Shown here: positions 35,001 through 48,541 of the stretch, in pieces
How positions within the stretch are numbered: the first letter of the stretch is position 1
Layout of the letters: each line of letters opens with the position of its first letter
Source of the DNA: Cladochytrium replicatum
Lineage: Eukaryota > Chytridiomycota > Chytridiomycetes > Cladochytriales > Cladochytriaceae
DNA: 64,000 nucleotides
NCBI GenBank assembly: GCA_025526935.1
Contig: JAHLKD010000120.1
Span: 89,211-153,210, forward strand
Direction of reading: 5' to 3'
Translations under genes and position numbers: made by a program
Notes under the pieces: generated by a model
Databases searched by the model: none
What the model was told of the DNA's origin: nothing
Seen by the model: the letters and a program-made list of their open reading frames with translations, nothing else

Positions 35001-35748
35001 AAACACAATGGTGAAGAATATGATCAAGTCTGCCGCAATGAAGGGACAGGCAGACGCAATGCTACTACTCGCTGACGTGTTGAAAGCGGAGATCTCAACT
35101 ATACTGTCTGAGAGTTCCGTTCGTGCTGACAAGGGGAACACAGTTTTCAATGACGATTCGGGAACTTCAGATCTCAGAGCCTTATCTCACAGAAAAACGA
35201 AGCACGAAATCTCATTACTGAGAAGACTAGCATCTTCAAGGTGGCTATTCGTTCTGTTGGTTCTGTTGATTGGAGTGGGTTGGCTTTCATCCCATTCATC
35301 AGCCCAAAGGAAAAGGCTCAGCGCCTCCTTTCATAATCTTACCGAAGATGGAGCACGCATTACTGATTCGTATGTCCCGCGGTTGGCAAGCACAGATTCA
35401 GAGACGTTCAAAACATTCTATCAAGCACACTTTACCGCACATGCCCATCACAAGTTCGTACCGAAAGCAGATGTTGTTTTAAGTTACAGATCTATTCAAC
35501 ATCTCCAGCTTCTTGATCGGTTTTCAACTTTACATATTGCTCTCCGTGAAGCACATTCAGAGCTTGTGGAAATGCTAGGGATGGTGGAGTCATTGCAAAA
35601 GACTGTAATATCAGCTCAATTTGTGAACTGGCTTGCAGATAATGTGGGGGCATGTAAAGAAACACAAGTGGGCGTGGGAAGACCTTTCAGCACATTCGGA
35701 GGAAAGCTTAACTGCCGCGATCTTGCGAACCAGCTGAAGACTATGTGA
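32063..35748 (+). CDS. BAR-PH-GRAM-VASt membrane protein (Lam1/Lam3-Sip3 type, sterol transfer at contact sites)
   Basis: Yeast Lam1/Ysp1 and Lam3/Sip3 sit in the ER at plasma-membrane contact sites and belong to the StART-like sterol-transfer group. Here, a helical BAR-like region comes first (FENDLDQATRWLDQVCKALR; KNYEKIAEKYEAAISKY). A PH domain follows (EGYLLKKVQKPIGPASWSRR to AWIDTLEAAK, about 33350-33650). A linker precedes a GRAM domain (FPCALQKEIAIQGRVFLTQN; CFHSNLLGFVTVL). The VASt domain starts CTEHFEKREVDMVLPIPAKH (about 34580). One transmembrane segment lies near 35240-35285 (WLFVLLVLLIGVGWLSS), and a lumenal tail ends at 35748. I place the start at ATG 32063; a short first exon MTTQLLFQSYELPL joins to HAASDNPIFQSY. 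Five small introns fall in the BAR part; the 3' two thirds is one exon. Confidence 0.87.
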
Positions 35749-35828
35749 CGGGACAATACTGCACTAAAAATAAAGTTTCAAAATATTTCTTCAAATTGAC
35801 GTCGAAATAGTGTCCAAGCGTCGTTCAT

Positions 35829-38800
35829 TTAAGACTCGCAGGACCAAGGCTTTTCGTCACCAATTGGATCAGTTCTCACAACCTTCGTAATCCAATCGCC
35901 ACAAGCAATCCGAATCCTTTCACTCGTCGCCGGGCAGTCCAACTTAAACCAGTCCTTGAGTCCGTTGTCATGACGAGCTGATTTGATTGCGTCCTTGACT
36001 GCCCAAAATACAGATGCTCCCAAGAACAGCGGCGGTTCCCCAACAGCCTTAGATGAATGAACCGCTCGGATGTTGCGCGAGCCCTTCACTATATTCACAC
36101 GGAAGTCAGCGGGAACGTCTCGGAATCCTGGAATCTTGTATGCGCCGGGACCACGGGTGAGAACCACTCCAGAATTTGGTGATATCAGAGGCTGTTCAAT
36201 GGTACACCAGCCTTGACCCTGAGCGAAAGCACCTTCGATCTACAAGGGGTTCCGATTGTAAGAATCACGAATGCCTTGGGGAGGTTGTCTAATTACTTGG
36301 CCGATATCAATAGCAGGGTTAATGCTTGTTCCAATGTCCATAACTATATCGGTTCTCAATACGACGTGATCCCCGGTGAGGGTATCGATCTCCACTTCTG
36401 TGCATGCAGCACCATAAGTGAAGTAGCTGAACATCCTTCCTTGATTTGTCGTCCAGTCGTACGTTAGGTCAGGAACTCGGTAGAAACCATTGGCGGACAG
36501 ATTAACACGATCGAGGTACGCCATTTTTACGATCTTGCAGAATCACAAATACCGGTTGACTTATCAGAGCGACGAATGTCCCAAAAAAGACCCTCTCACC
36601 GACTCCCACGATGCCTCAGGATTGCGTTCTCGGTACGGAGCTAAACGACTGGCTATCTCCTCACAGGCAAACTTAACAGCCATTCCGTTGATATCTAATG
36701 AAAGTGTGTAAACTATTGGATGCCTGCCATAAAGGTTACACACCTGATGAAATAGAGGCCGCTGTGGGACTAGTATTTGGTACTGTCGCCGTGCTTGTTT
36801 CACTCAAATGCACTTTCGAAATAGGAACACCAAGAGCTGCCGCGGCGATCTGAATCACTACATAGAATACGTTCAATATGGGGAAAGCCAGATAAAATCG
36901 AAGTACTTTTAGTGTGAAGCCCTTGACCCATCTCCGTCCCGCCTGATTATAGTAAATGATTTCAGAAATGCTCGAACCAGTCAACTATGAACTTACCGTG
37001 AGTAACGAGAACAGAGCCATCGGATGCATACACATGGACAAGGGCACCTGCTTGGTTGAACGTACGGAATGTAAAAGCAATACCGAACCTATTAAATAGT
37101 TAGACTGGCACAGCGTTCACTCAGGTGGACTGACTTTGTTGGCATGGCGATAATTCCTCGCTTCTTAAACTTATTAAGCCTATTGTATTGCTCAACGGCA
37201 GCCTTCCTCGTCCTGCGAAAGAAGATAATGAGATCGACTCAAAGTTTAAACCAAAAGCTTACAAAAAGTCGGATGTCGTCATCACCTCACTCCAAACCCT
37301 CTCAAAATGCAAATCATCCAAAGGTTGACGGTAGTGTGTTAACTGGTTTAACTTGTAAAAATTGAGCATCTATGCAGAGAATGTCAGAGAAAGCTACGAT
37401 CTGGCATGTGAAATGACACGTACTCGTATCTCATCCACTGATCTTTCAAGTGAGTCGGCCACATGGTTTATCCACGCTTCAGCAACCATCATTCCTTGAG
37501 GTCCACCGAATCCACGGAATGCTGTGTTTGTTGCCAAGTTTGTTTTGCATACACGACCGAGAATAGAAACATGCGGGATCTTGTACACGTTATCAGAGTG
37601 ACTCATAGCCCGCTCGACAACAGCTTTGAAATTGGTAAGCAATGCTAAAGTTCACTGGCAACACGTACCCAGCGATAAGTCCATGGAAAAGCCACCGTTT
37701 GCGAACAGTTCAAGCTCGAGCGAAACAAGCCGCCCTTCTTCGGTGAAACCAACGCGATATTTTCCCAAGAAGGGATGTCGTGTCCCTAGTTTCTTGTTCA
37801 GCTGAGATTCCTACATAAATGTCGAACGCAACTCACCACTCAATATCATATCTTCTTCTCGAGAAAGGGCATAGCGCACTGGCTTCTTGAGTTTGTGGGC
37901 TGCAACAGCTACCGCACAGCTAAGGAAACATGAACGAGTTTCCTTACCTAAACAGGATTTCAGATTATGGAAGTACAGGCACAATATGCTGTACCTCCGA
38001 ATCCCCCACCAAGACGCTTCACCTGGTGAAATTATAACCATGAGTAGACCCAGAAAGCAAGTATATAGCCGAACTCAATACACTACCCGACAGACAATTC
38101 GGTTCGCAGGTACCCCTAGAACGTGTGAAACCAAGTGCTGACCGTGAATGAGCACTCACGGAAGTGATGAGAAAAATCCAATCAGCTTACTTGCGTCTCG
38201 GTAGGGTTCTGAGTACTCGCGAACACTTCGTATTCGTCATCCTCGCCCTTCGGAACTACCAACGATGCGTTTGTTTCAAGATAAAAGTGTTCCTGTCCTG
38301 CAATCCTCATTTCTCCTTCAACGTGTCTAGTGGCTGCACTCAGGGGAACATCTGCGGCTTCCTGCTCCGAAATAATTTCAGGTCCAACGGCAAAAGCCCC
38401 TGATCGAAGCACTTTTGTGTAGGGGAAGAAGGATCCAGCCTTAATGGCATCCTAGAACTTGGTTGAGACCAATCGATTACTTCAATGGTTGGTGAACAAG
38501 CTTACTTCTATGGTGAGAACAGGGATTAATGGTTCGTACTTGACTTGAACAAGCTTGGATGCAAGTTGGGCAGTCGCCGGGCTGTCGGCAACGATAAGCC
38601 CAATCGGTTGCCCAACAAACACAACTTCCTTGGTAGCAAATACTTCTTCATCTGGATAAAAAAATTGAGCATAAACGGAAAAGGTGACTTTTAGCTGTTA
38701 CCGCGGAAAGTCGGCCCAATAATGTTGGGATTATGGGGATCTTCCACGCTCAAGTCCTCCTTCCATGAAGGAATATCCTTTGCCGAAATATACCCTTTGA

Positions 38801-41624
38801 CGCCTACGACCTTTAGTGCCTCAGAAGGGTCAACCAACCTTCAAAAAAATAAACAATAAAAATAATTAGCGGATTGTGAATACAGATGGATCGACCATAC
38901 AGGATCTTAGCATGTGCCTGAGAGCTCATAACAAACGCTGCATGTAACTCACTTCCGTACGAAGGAATGTCATCGAGATACTGTGCTTCTCCGGTGACTT
39001 GTTTCATTGCAGACAAGTGAATAACACTTTGACCAACAATAGACCCATCTTGCGGTTCTTGATACGTCTAAAGGAATGAGTTAACGACAACACGACGAAA
39101 AAACTTTGGGAAGGTTTGCCTGTGCCGCGGTGACAGGGGGACGGACTATATCCTCAATCGCAGATCGCTCTTCCCTCGCGACTGACGTCTCCGACAGCTG
39201 GCTCTGAATAAAGAGTACGAACTTGCTGAAAAAGCTGATTGATAATGCCTTTCGATATTCGACTTGTCCACCAGGAGTGGAGAATGACATTGGCATATCC
39301 TGTAACAAATCTCACCGTTTGAAAAAGGTACACGGAGAGATAGGATAGCCGGTCACCTTCATCAAGACTTCAGACACTTCGTTCACCAAGGTCGCACTAA
39401 GCCGCTTTCCTATGAGGAAATCACTTGCAGAGTTGGCCCTTAGAGCAGTGTCATGAAGGATGTCTGGTAACGTGCTTTGAAATGTACCTCATTGTCGTTG
39501 GGGCTATAGTATAAACGTGGGAGAAACAAATTCTTTGTGAGCTCAAGCTCTGATGGCGAGTATATCGTTCTCACCCATTCCGCCAAACACAAGAGATGCG
39601 TAGGAAATAAGCAAAGTGGAGGGATCAACGGTCAAGCGGAAAGCCGCGTTAACGATTGCTATGTCATCTTCCCGCCGCTTAGCCTGCTTGTAAGCCTTGG
39701 CAAACTCGTGTTGTTTGGTAAATGGGATGACTATTTGCAGAAAAACTCAGCTGATTACGAATGTATGCCAAAGCATTGCTTACAGATGGATATCAAAACC
39801 TCCGAGGTTTGTAAGGCTGTTTTGCGGTAGCCTACGAAGAAATCTTTCATAGGAATTCTCCGAATGCCATACTTTAGAGATTGAACCACGGCCACTACAT
39901 CCTGGTTCACGATTGAGTCTGAACATAAAGCGATATAATAAGCCCAATACGTACAAGTGCTACCCAAATGGGATTTAGATCAGATATCGGACTTGCAGTG
40001 ATAATATTTCCACCAAGCACTGCAACATTTCGGATCTGCGTGCCCGCAAAGTATTTGAGATTGTCTAAAATGGCCAATATTCCACGCGAGGCGTACTCCT
40101 GAAATCCAGAAGGGAGGAACAAAAGCGTAAGCGGACATAACTGGAGAAGAAGAAATGTTTTACCTCAATGGATGAAACGACTTTCTTGAGTTCATGTTGC
40201 AAACTCGTTAGAGTTACACCCGCGCCAACAGACACGCCATCCGCTAGCTCTATGTTAGCGCAGAGCAAAAACAGTCCAGGAATCACACATGCCTTTGACC
40301 TCCACTCGTTTAAGCTCGGGAAGGTCGGATGCATATATCCAAACCGAACTCCTTAGTTGCTTAAACCGCACCTCAATCCCCAATTCAGTGTTGCCATTCA
40401 CAATCTTTGCTGAAGGATACTCATCCTGAAGTACAAGTTCAATTGGAAGCGGTTCGTTCTGCCACGTAAAATACCATGATCTGGAGGAGTTCAGAGAGAC
40501 TTCCAGGATGCGCCCACTTTACACCAGACTCAGCGTTTGTTGACTTTACGGCAGAAGAAAACATGTACGATTTCGGCCACTTATCAGCTTCGTGCTTGCT
40601 CCTCAGGAGCTCTGGCACCTTCGTCTTGGATGATTGAGGCCAAATTGACCTCGCCTGTTGCAAATATGGCTGTCAGAAAACGATCATAAGACGTGTCGTT
40701 GAGAGACCTTCGAGACGACATCTTCAATGTCATCACACGCCTGATAATCTTCAGTATTATTACGCCTACCAATGCCCATGCCGGGAAACTTACATGGTCA
40801 TCCTTACAACGTCCCTCATTTTCGCAATTCCCACTTTTAGAGCAAATTTTTGGAGCTGACTCAAGCAACTAAAAATTACGTTGCTGTGAGATTTGCCCAA
40901 GGTTGTGGTAGTAACACGTACCTTCGTGAAGCCTTCTACAATCGGGCGGTATCTGGATCAATTCAGCCAAACTTCGAAGCAAATGTTTTTTGAAGGTTTA
41001 CCCGGTGCAACGACAAAGATTCCCTTCAAAGAACAAGCGTGAGAATACATGTTCAGAACGAAAACAAATCACGTCCTTCTCACCGTCAAGTGACGCATTT
41101 ACTTCATCTTTAATCGCGCCGTCATTGTTCAAGCTCAGGGAGTACGCAGACATGATGATGCCTGGGGTACAAAAACCGCACTGGCTGCCATGCGATGTGG
41201 CGAGAGCCTCTTGAATGGGGTGAGGATTCTTTGCTGATCCAAGAGCTTCGATGGTCACCACGTGCTTCCCGTCCAAAGAGCAAACCGGAGCCAGACACGC
41301 ATTAACCGACCGGTGCCTGCAATGTCGTTGTTACCAACAACGGCAAGTCTGTTCACGACTGACAACATACACGAACGTATTCTCTTTCTCTTCGTATGAA
41401 GAAACAGTAACAGTGCATGATCCACATCCACCTGCATGTGAACTAGTAAGGTTGGGCAAGGCGAAACATGAAGTTTAGCAACCTTCACCACAGCCCAACT
41501 TTGTTCCTGTGAGTTGGAGCTTCCGGCGGAGATAGTCAATCAGACTTTCCGTTGGATCAGGCTTCGCATCAATGATCTCCTCGCCGTTCACGAAGAAATG
41601 GAGCGGTTTAATCTCCAGCTTCAT
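35829..41624 (-). CDS. XDH: Xanthine dehydrogenase (molybdenum hydroxylase)
   Basis: The enzyme oxidises hypoxanthine to xanthine and urate with NAD+. The start [17 protein letters not shown] at 41624 opens the 2Fe-2S domain: [18 protein letters not shown], then the second cluster [20 protein letters not shown] and [15 protein letters not shown]. The FAD domain includes [19 protein letters not shown]. The molybdopterin part includes [44 protein letters not shown] (made by an intron join; holds the expected active-site Glu), [19 protein letters not shown], and near the end [20 protein letters not shown], whose Glu is the catalytic base. The stop is at 35829-35831. About twenty short introns break the gene, and no lesion was seen. 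Aldehyde oxidase is a paralogue. The motif set and general presence in fungi favour XDH. The gene is convergent with the VASt gene, 80 bp apart. Confidence 0.9.
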
Positions 41625-41790
41625 TGTTGGTGAATATCAGTGTGGGGGCGTGGCACAGGTGGTCTTATCGAAGAGATCATTTATGTTAATCACTGGTCAG
41701 CAGATCCAAGTTCACATCAAAGCCCGCACTGCAAAGAAACAATGTATAAACGCCGATAAGTGCTCCACAACGGCGCTGCACTTTCGAAAT

Positions 41791-43372
41791 TCAATCTCCA
41801 CCACTTTTGGCAGTAGTCGCCTGTCCATTACTCCGGTTGTTAAAACCGGCGTAGTTCGAACGATATCCCCCACGACGCCCACCAACAGCGTTGTATCCTC
41901 CAACGTATCCTCGGCCACCGGTGAATGCACCCCTTGGCCCACCACGACGGTACCCTCGGCCATCCACACCCATCTGGCCAAACGTTTCCAAGTTTAGGCG
42001 TCGTTCTTCGTACTGTCGTGCTCTCCGGTTGACCCTTAAAAAGGGTTTCAGCTAATTGTAATTCACGCCAACGAACACTCTACAACCTTTCGCCAGAAGA
42101 TTCAGACCTTTCCTTTGTTTCACAAGAAATGTTGTCGAAAAAGCTCTTAGTCTTGTTGTAGAATAGCCCCAACTCTTCATCGTCTTCGCCGCCGTTCACT
42201 TGCCCCTTCTCCGGAGATACGCTGTTTTCTTCCTCTTCTTTGTCCCCGTCCTTCTCCTTCGCCAAATCCATTTTGTTAAATTTGGCGTTCGCGGTTTCAA
42301 AGTCAAAATCGGAATCGGGAACAGTCACTCGATTACGAGGTCCTAAGTTGCGCATGTGTCCACCACGGTTCCCACTGTGACCACCACGATATCCCCCTCG
42401 GCCCCGATGGTGAAAGCCTCCACGATAGCCACCGTTTTCGCCATCAACTAATTTGAAGTTTAATTACAGTGGAGATGTTCGTATGCTCGACTATACCCTT
42501 CCGTGCGCCAACTTGAGCGTACGTGAGCTCAGGCTTTCCTTTCGCTTTTCCACCACCATTTTCAGACCCTCCCTGACTTTGCTCGACAACCGAATCTCCA
42601 TCAGATCGTTTCCTCGGCTGCTGACCGGAAGTAGACGATTTTTCATCAGACTTCCTTTGGTTCGACGTTGCTACTTCCGTTGCCGCAGGCTTTGTTGGCG
42701 AAGACTGAACGTTAGCTGGAGCTTTCCCTTTCTGTGGACCAGAGGCGTTCAAGTTGGCATTGTCGGGCTGCTCAGATATCGGTGCAGATGGGCCGGTACC
42801 CGACGAATGCTGAGCCCAAGCAGGAGCTTGCTGCTGCTGTTGAGGATATCCCATCATGTACGGCGGGGGCTGCATCATAGACGGCATACCGGGACCTGGA
42901 GGAGGCATTCCACCGTAAACTTGTGAATGAGATTGTCCGCCCTTTAAAAAAATTGAGACGATAAGTTCACCGACATAAGCTTGAAAAAGGGTTGAAAAAA
43001 GCTGGCACTTACAGCGTGCATAATTGCAGGGTCATTTGGAAGCTGACTAACTGGAGGGGGAGGAGCTGGTTGCTCATTCATGACACTGAGATCCTGCACA
43101 TCAGATCCCTTAAAGACAATAAAATCGAAGACCTGCGGTGCCGCTGGGATGAACTGCGGGGCTGGGCGGTTCTCGGTACCCATGGAAGTGACTACAGCCG
43201 AACATCCCGGTTCAGAGATCAACCTAAGCATTAGATAGGCACTCTTACCTTCTCTCAAAGACACCGTCGCATCTTCTTGACTGATCGAGTGCAAGATGCC
43301 CACGTACCGACATCCCGACTTTGAGATCAGCGATAGCTTCAGTCCCAGATACGTTTGCAGCGGATTTGACAT
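41791..43372 (-). CDS. SCD6: LSM14/Scd6/RAP55-type mRNP protein
   Basis: These proteins repress translation and promote decapping in P-bodies, binding eIF4G and Dhh1. The Sm-like fold opens the protein: YLGLKLSLISKSGCRYVGIL, then an intron join VSLRE to VTSMGTENRPA, then FDFIVFKGSDVQDLSV. A Pro/Gln/Met-rich linker follows. The FDF motif is DSDFDFETANAKFNK; the FFD box is LFYNKTKSFFDNIS; the TFG box is ERRLNLETFG. RGG repeats precede the FDF motif (GGYRGGFHHRGRGGYRGG) and end the protein (GRGYRRGGPRGAFTGGRGY). The start is ATG 43372 and the stop at 41791. Domain order is complete for the family. Arginine methylation of the RGG tracts is likely, by analogy. Confidence 0.92.
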
Positions 43373-44072
43373 TCCCTATCATCCAAGGCCGTCAGCATTG
43401 TGCTTAATGTAGGTGTTACAAGGATTACTCGTACCTCCACAAAACAGATGAGATGACTTGGTTAACCTATTGAGAGTTGCAACAAATTGTTCTCAGTCTA
43501 CTCCCAAGTCCAATCAGCACTCATCGTTCGCTCAAGCTGTTTTGTTGCACACTCACCAGTGTGTATCGAATGTGGGCAACAACTCTTCCTAAATCGCTTC
43601 TCAGAAACCACCGGCCGTTGGCTGGTGGCTGGACACGTGGTTGAAGGCAACCCTTAATAAGCTTCAAGAATTTGTGGACACTGGCACAATGTGAATCATT
43701 ATTGGCGCAACTGATATTTAACCAAAATCGCAAGCTAGCTTACATTGTTGCTGGAGTATTTTCTGTTACAATCCTCGTCTTCTTCGTTGATTTGATAATA
43801 TTATGTCAAAACTCGAGTTTTAACGTGCATCCATATTAGGATCTGACATTCACCTTCCGATTCACAGTATCTCTCATCGACATCAAATAAAGATTAGAAA
43901 CAACGATAAAGATAATGTAGGTAAGAATCAACGATGATTAGACCCATAGAAATAATTTCTATTTTCTATCGAGCAAGCCACATTTTTTCTATGTTTGAGA
44001 AGCGAGCACATTCGCTACCCATCACAGGCAAGCAAAGCTAATTTCGTTCAGACCTCATGATAATTTCGAAAA
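43373..44072. other. Intergenic region between LSM14 and WDR6 starts
   Basis: The genes diverge here. It must hold both promoters and perhaps an unrecognised first exon of WDR6. A 70-codon minus-strand frame (43521-43733) shows no domain and is not called. Confidence 0.4.
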
Positions 44073-47000
44073 GTAGCGCTCAGCTTTCTGACGGATTCCG
44101 TACTTGCAGTTGGGACCGGTCCCTATTTGCTCGTGTACAAAATCTCATCAAACTTGAAATCACCCGCTTGGACTTGTGAATGCTTCGAAGGTCTTTCAAA
44201 CATTCATGGGATCGAAGTCAATTACGACGAAATGAGAAGATATAGATGCGCATTGTTTGGGGGAAAACACATTGAACTGATTGATGTGGTTGAAGATGAA
44301 AATCACAGGTTTGCAAGAAAGATATACTTTGATTGATCTGCTTTTCATGTCAATAAGTTTGACTGGAAATCGTGTTGGAAAGCAGATGATACTTCCTGAT
44401 CTGATCCAAGCAGTCAAATGGATTGGCGAGGTATTTGAGTTTCTCAACTTTAGTCTATCATTCATCTGTATTCTATCATTCATCTGTATTAGGACAACAT
44501 TGGCATTGTACTTGGGCATAACTGTTTAGAAGTATGGAACATTTCAGGAACAAATACTCGTTCATACCGCTGTGCAGAACACTGTTTGCTGTAAGCAAGG
44601 GAGCACCGCTCTCATCCACTTTTATTCAACCAGCCGTTCTCTACCAAAGTCATTCAGCAGAGTGCTATGGCTCTTCGGAAGAAACACTCCTTGTAGCCGC
44701 TGGCACAATATTTAGAGAAATTCTTCTTTGGAGACCAGTATGGGGAGATTCTGCCAGTACCGAAATCCTCTATCGTCTGACTGGCCATGAGGTTTGTAAC
44801 TTATTTTTCTCAACAACCATTTATGAAATTACATGAAAAGGGCGTGATATTTGGAATAACATTCAATGTAGATGGTACACTCTTGTCGTCCGTCTCAGAA
44901 GATCGCTCAATTAGAATATGGAACATAAATTTGCCAAAATCAAAGTTCCAGATTGATGATGTTGGAGGCAGGCCAGAGATTAAGCAAGCTGATAGAATTT
45001 TGTATGGCCATGGTGCCCGGCCATGGGCATCTGTGATTCTGAACACAACGCTTATCAGTGTAGCTGAGGTAAGCAAAAATGCCAATGAATCAAATTAGAG
45101 GAAATTTACAATAAAATGTAGGATTGCACCACCAGACTTTGGGATGTTAGAACCGGCGAGTGCACAAAAGAATGGAAAGATCATGGTGGAAAGAACGTAT
45201 GGTGCATAGCAGCAAATCTGTCATCAAAATTGATAGTACGATTACATCAATCATGTTGATAATACAATGCTTACCCAGCTTAGGCAACCGGTGGGAATGA
45301 CTCAAGTGTGAATTTAAAGAGGCTTGATACATCTACAATGGGTAAGTAAAAATTTGTTAAACTCGTGCATACAATCAAAAAACATGAACTTCTCGTAACT
45401 TTTATTTTAGATATTGTGATATTGTCTCCATTGGTGAGTAATCATCAAATCATGAAATATATATCATGTAGCAACTATTTGCAAGGCTCTAAATAAGAAT
45501 TAGTCTATTCAGGATTCTGTATTACTATCTTGGAAAAATATGAAGTTTATTAATGCAAAAGCAGTTGTACTGTGTGACTCATCAGGGTCAGTTTTTTTTC
45601 TTCAGAAAGCATTTTTATTTACCCAGTCTTCTGTAGCTGCTTCTCACTTTATATCAGAGAGTCAGAAACATCAGATGCTAATAACTGGATGCTTGAAAAA
45701 AACCTATATATTGATGAAGAATATGCAGATTATTCTGTAATAGAATTCATACCCGGTAAAGACATTTTGGTTGCCGGAAGTAGAGATGGTTCACTCTGTG
45801 CATTTAATATACACTCTACAATTGTGGTATGTACTTCTGTATCTCTTGATTATTATACTAAAGAATCTTAAGCCTTTTAAATGGAGACCCCACAAAGGAT
45901 TTGTTCAGGGAATTTATCTGTTCAACAATATTCTGGGTTTGTTTCGCCTCATTTTCTTTGACCAGATCTAATTGAGTTTTTCAACACAAGACAAGTCACT
46001 TGACATATTTTCATATGATACAATTGCGTCCCATATAATATGGGATGTAGTAACTATATCAGATAATTGTGTGCGTTTGATTTAAATTAACGATTGGGAA
46101 AACATTAATCATGTGACCAGCAAGTAGATGTGCATCATAAAGCATTGATTTTACTGCCTGAGAATTTCCAAGTTACAAGTTTATGCCTTTCCCAAAGGAG
46201 ATTTTTGATTATTGGATCGCGCACAGGCGATATTACTTCATTCAATCTGCATGAAGAACAGCTTAATATTCAACCTTACAGAAATCTCAATATCAGCCAA
46301 CAGAATCTCAAGGAAAATCGCGATTTTAAAAGATGTATCAAATCTAACGGGCTTATCAGGAGAGCACATACATCGACAGTTACATGCATCAAATTTTTAT
46401 CTGAGTATGCTGCAAACAGCACAGAAATAGATGATTTTCAAACTAGGAATAAAGATTTGAGAATAATTTCCTGTGGAAGAGATGGTCACTTTTGTTTATC
46501 AGATTTATTGGTAGATTTAACAAAAGGTAAAAACTTACCAATAAACCCTATTAGCCTTAAATTTATCTTAATCAAACGTTACCTAACAAAGGTGAATGGA
46601 TACTACAAAAAAAGCTCTCTTCCAGACTGTCGAAAGGGTGGCTTGAACAGGTGTGAAGAAAAAACTTTAAAAAATAAACTAATGTCCCCTTTAGATAATA
46701 TTTTTTGAAAAAGAAATGTACTTCTTCGGTTTCTTCAACAAGGAGTTTATCATCTTGACACAGTCTGGAGAAAAGGTAGTAAGTTTACAATCTATCTATA
46801 AAATTTCTGAAACATGTATCAGATATTTTCAGTGGATTGTGCAGGAGGTCATAGACGGTGGGATGCACATGTATCAGATCAAAGAATTTTGTTTGCCTTT
46901 ATTAAGAAAAAAGATGTAAGACTGATGCGTATTGTACAACAGTTCCTTAATAAACTTTACAGCTATTTGTTACTTCAACAGAAGGTGTTTTGTCTCGAGA

Positions 47001-48541
47001 CATTAACATTAAAGTAAGATAGCTATGGGCTCAGAACATATGTTTGAACCTTAGCATTCATTATCTATAAAGGATGGTCATTCAGGAAGAGAAGTCAGAG
47101 CAATGGAGCTCATTAGTGTCAGTCCGACAAACACCAAAACAGAGCAATGCTTGATAATTACCTCAGGGGAAGATGGGATTATCAGGATACATAAATGTAG
47201 GTCAAAAATTCAGTGTAGCAAAGTGACCCATTTTCTGTTTAGATTTGGAGCATGATTTCCTTCAGCCTATTTTACAAATCCGTCGCCACAGAGCTGCAGT
47301 TTTGTCTTCATCGGTCTGCACTATAGGTAAACTACTAAAATAGGAAACCTGAGTATTCCACTGAACTGCTGAAGCATTCAACAAGACAATTATATACACT
47401 GCTGGTGCACAAGAAGAATTATTTGGATGGTGCTTAGAGACAGAAATTTCATCCGGTAAATTGGAAAGTGTAAGATGCAAAGAGATTGTCAAATTTCCGT
47501 GTTTAAGGTATGTGATGATACTCCAAATTGCAATCAAACTACTAACTCAAACCATCCCTAGTAAAATCAAAGATACTCGTTTTCTTGATATATCAACAGC
47601 ATTGCTTTTTGAGAATAATATTTTGATTGCAATAGCTTGTTCTGATACAACCATGAAGGTACTTTCGATAGGCTATACAGTGAATTATGTCTGACCAAGT
47701 AGGACAGATCTGGATACATGATCTCTTAACCAATGATGTACTTTTCATTGCAGAATCTAGATATCACAATCGTTGTGTTACAAAGGTGCAGATAATCCAA
47801 AATTTAGATGAACAGCAAGTGTTTGTACTCAGTGCAGGAACTGATGGGAAGATCTGTTTGTGGGACTTAAGTAAACTGTTGTCCCAACCTCGTTCCAGTT
47901 CTATTATAAATCTTGAGGAGCCAAATTTCTGTGTGGTAGCTCACCATTCAGGAATAAACTCATTGCATGGTGTTTTAACAGGTTTGTACATATTAGGAGT
48001 AAAGACATCAATTCTCATGTCTTTCTAGATAACGGGAAGATCCTGATAGCAAGTGGGGGCGATGATAATTGTGTCAGTGTAAATGTTATTGAGGTTCAAA
48101 AGAAAGATTGTAGGATACGGGAACTGAAGAATATAGCAACATATTCAAAAGCAGCACATTCATCAAATGTGACAGGTATTCCAGAAACTAAATATGCGTA
48201 GTTTACTTACAAGAAGTATATATCTTAAAGGAATGAAAATTATTGAATCAAACAAATTAGTTTCTGTCTCAATCGACCAACGCATATGTCTTTGGAAATT
48301 GTCATCTACTGAAGAGAGATTAACTCTAAATCTTGAAAAAACAACCTATGTCAATGTCGCTGATTGTGTAGATATGAGCATTTTGAGAGATGGGTAAAGG
48401 AAATGGATTTTCTTGCGTACTGATAGTTGTAACCTGTGATTATCCAGGTCCAAACTACTGATAGGTCTTGCTGGTCTTGGCCTGCAGCTCTTTACATTTC
48501 CTCTGATTCATATCAATACTGCTGAACCACACTCAAAATGA
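44073..48541 (+). CDS. WDR6: WDR6/Trm734-type WD40 protein, tRNA methylation cofactor; first exon not resolved
   Basis: WDR6 (yeast Trm734/Rtt10) partners the FTSJ1/Trm7 methyltransferase, which modifies the anticodon loop of tRNA. The first clear coding stretch is VALSFLTDSVLAVGTGPYLL from about 44073. No ATG is in frame just upstream, so a short first exon must lie before it. WD repeats across many small exons include GVIFGITFNVDGTLLSSVSE, DRSIRIWNINLPKSK, ARPWASVILNTTLISVAEDC, LSSKLIATGGNDSSVNL, VFVLSAGTDGKICLWDLSK and KLVSVSIDQRICLWKLSS. The C terminus SKLLIGLAGLGLQLFTFPLI ends at the stop 48539-48541. The gene is more AT-rich than its neighbours and has about fifteen introns. The call rests on WDR6-like wording around the HxGVIF and RILYGHGAR blocks. 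Confidence 0.75.
44455..44490 (+). repeat. Exact 18-bp tandem duplication inside a WDR6 intron
   Basis: CTATCATTCATCTGTATT occurs twice in a row at the 3' end of an intron, ending two bases before the AG acceptor. It duplicates the polypyrimidine/branch neighbourhood. Confidence 0.9.
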
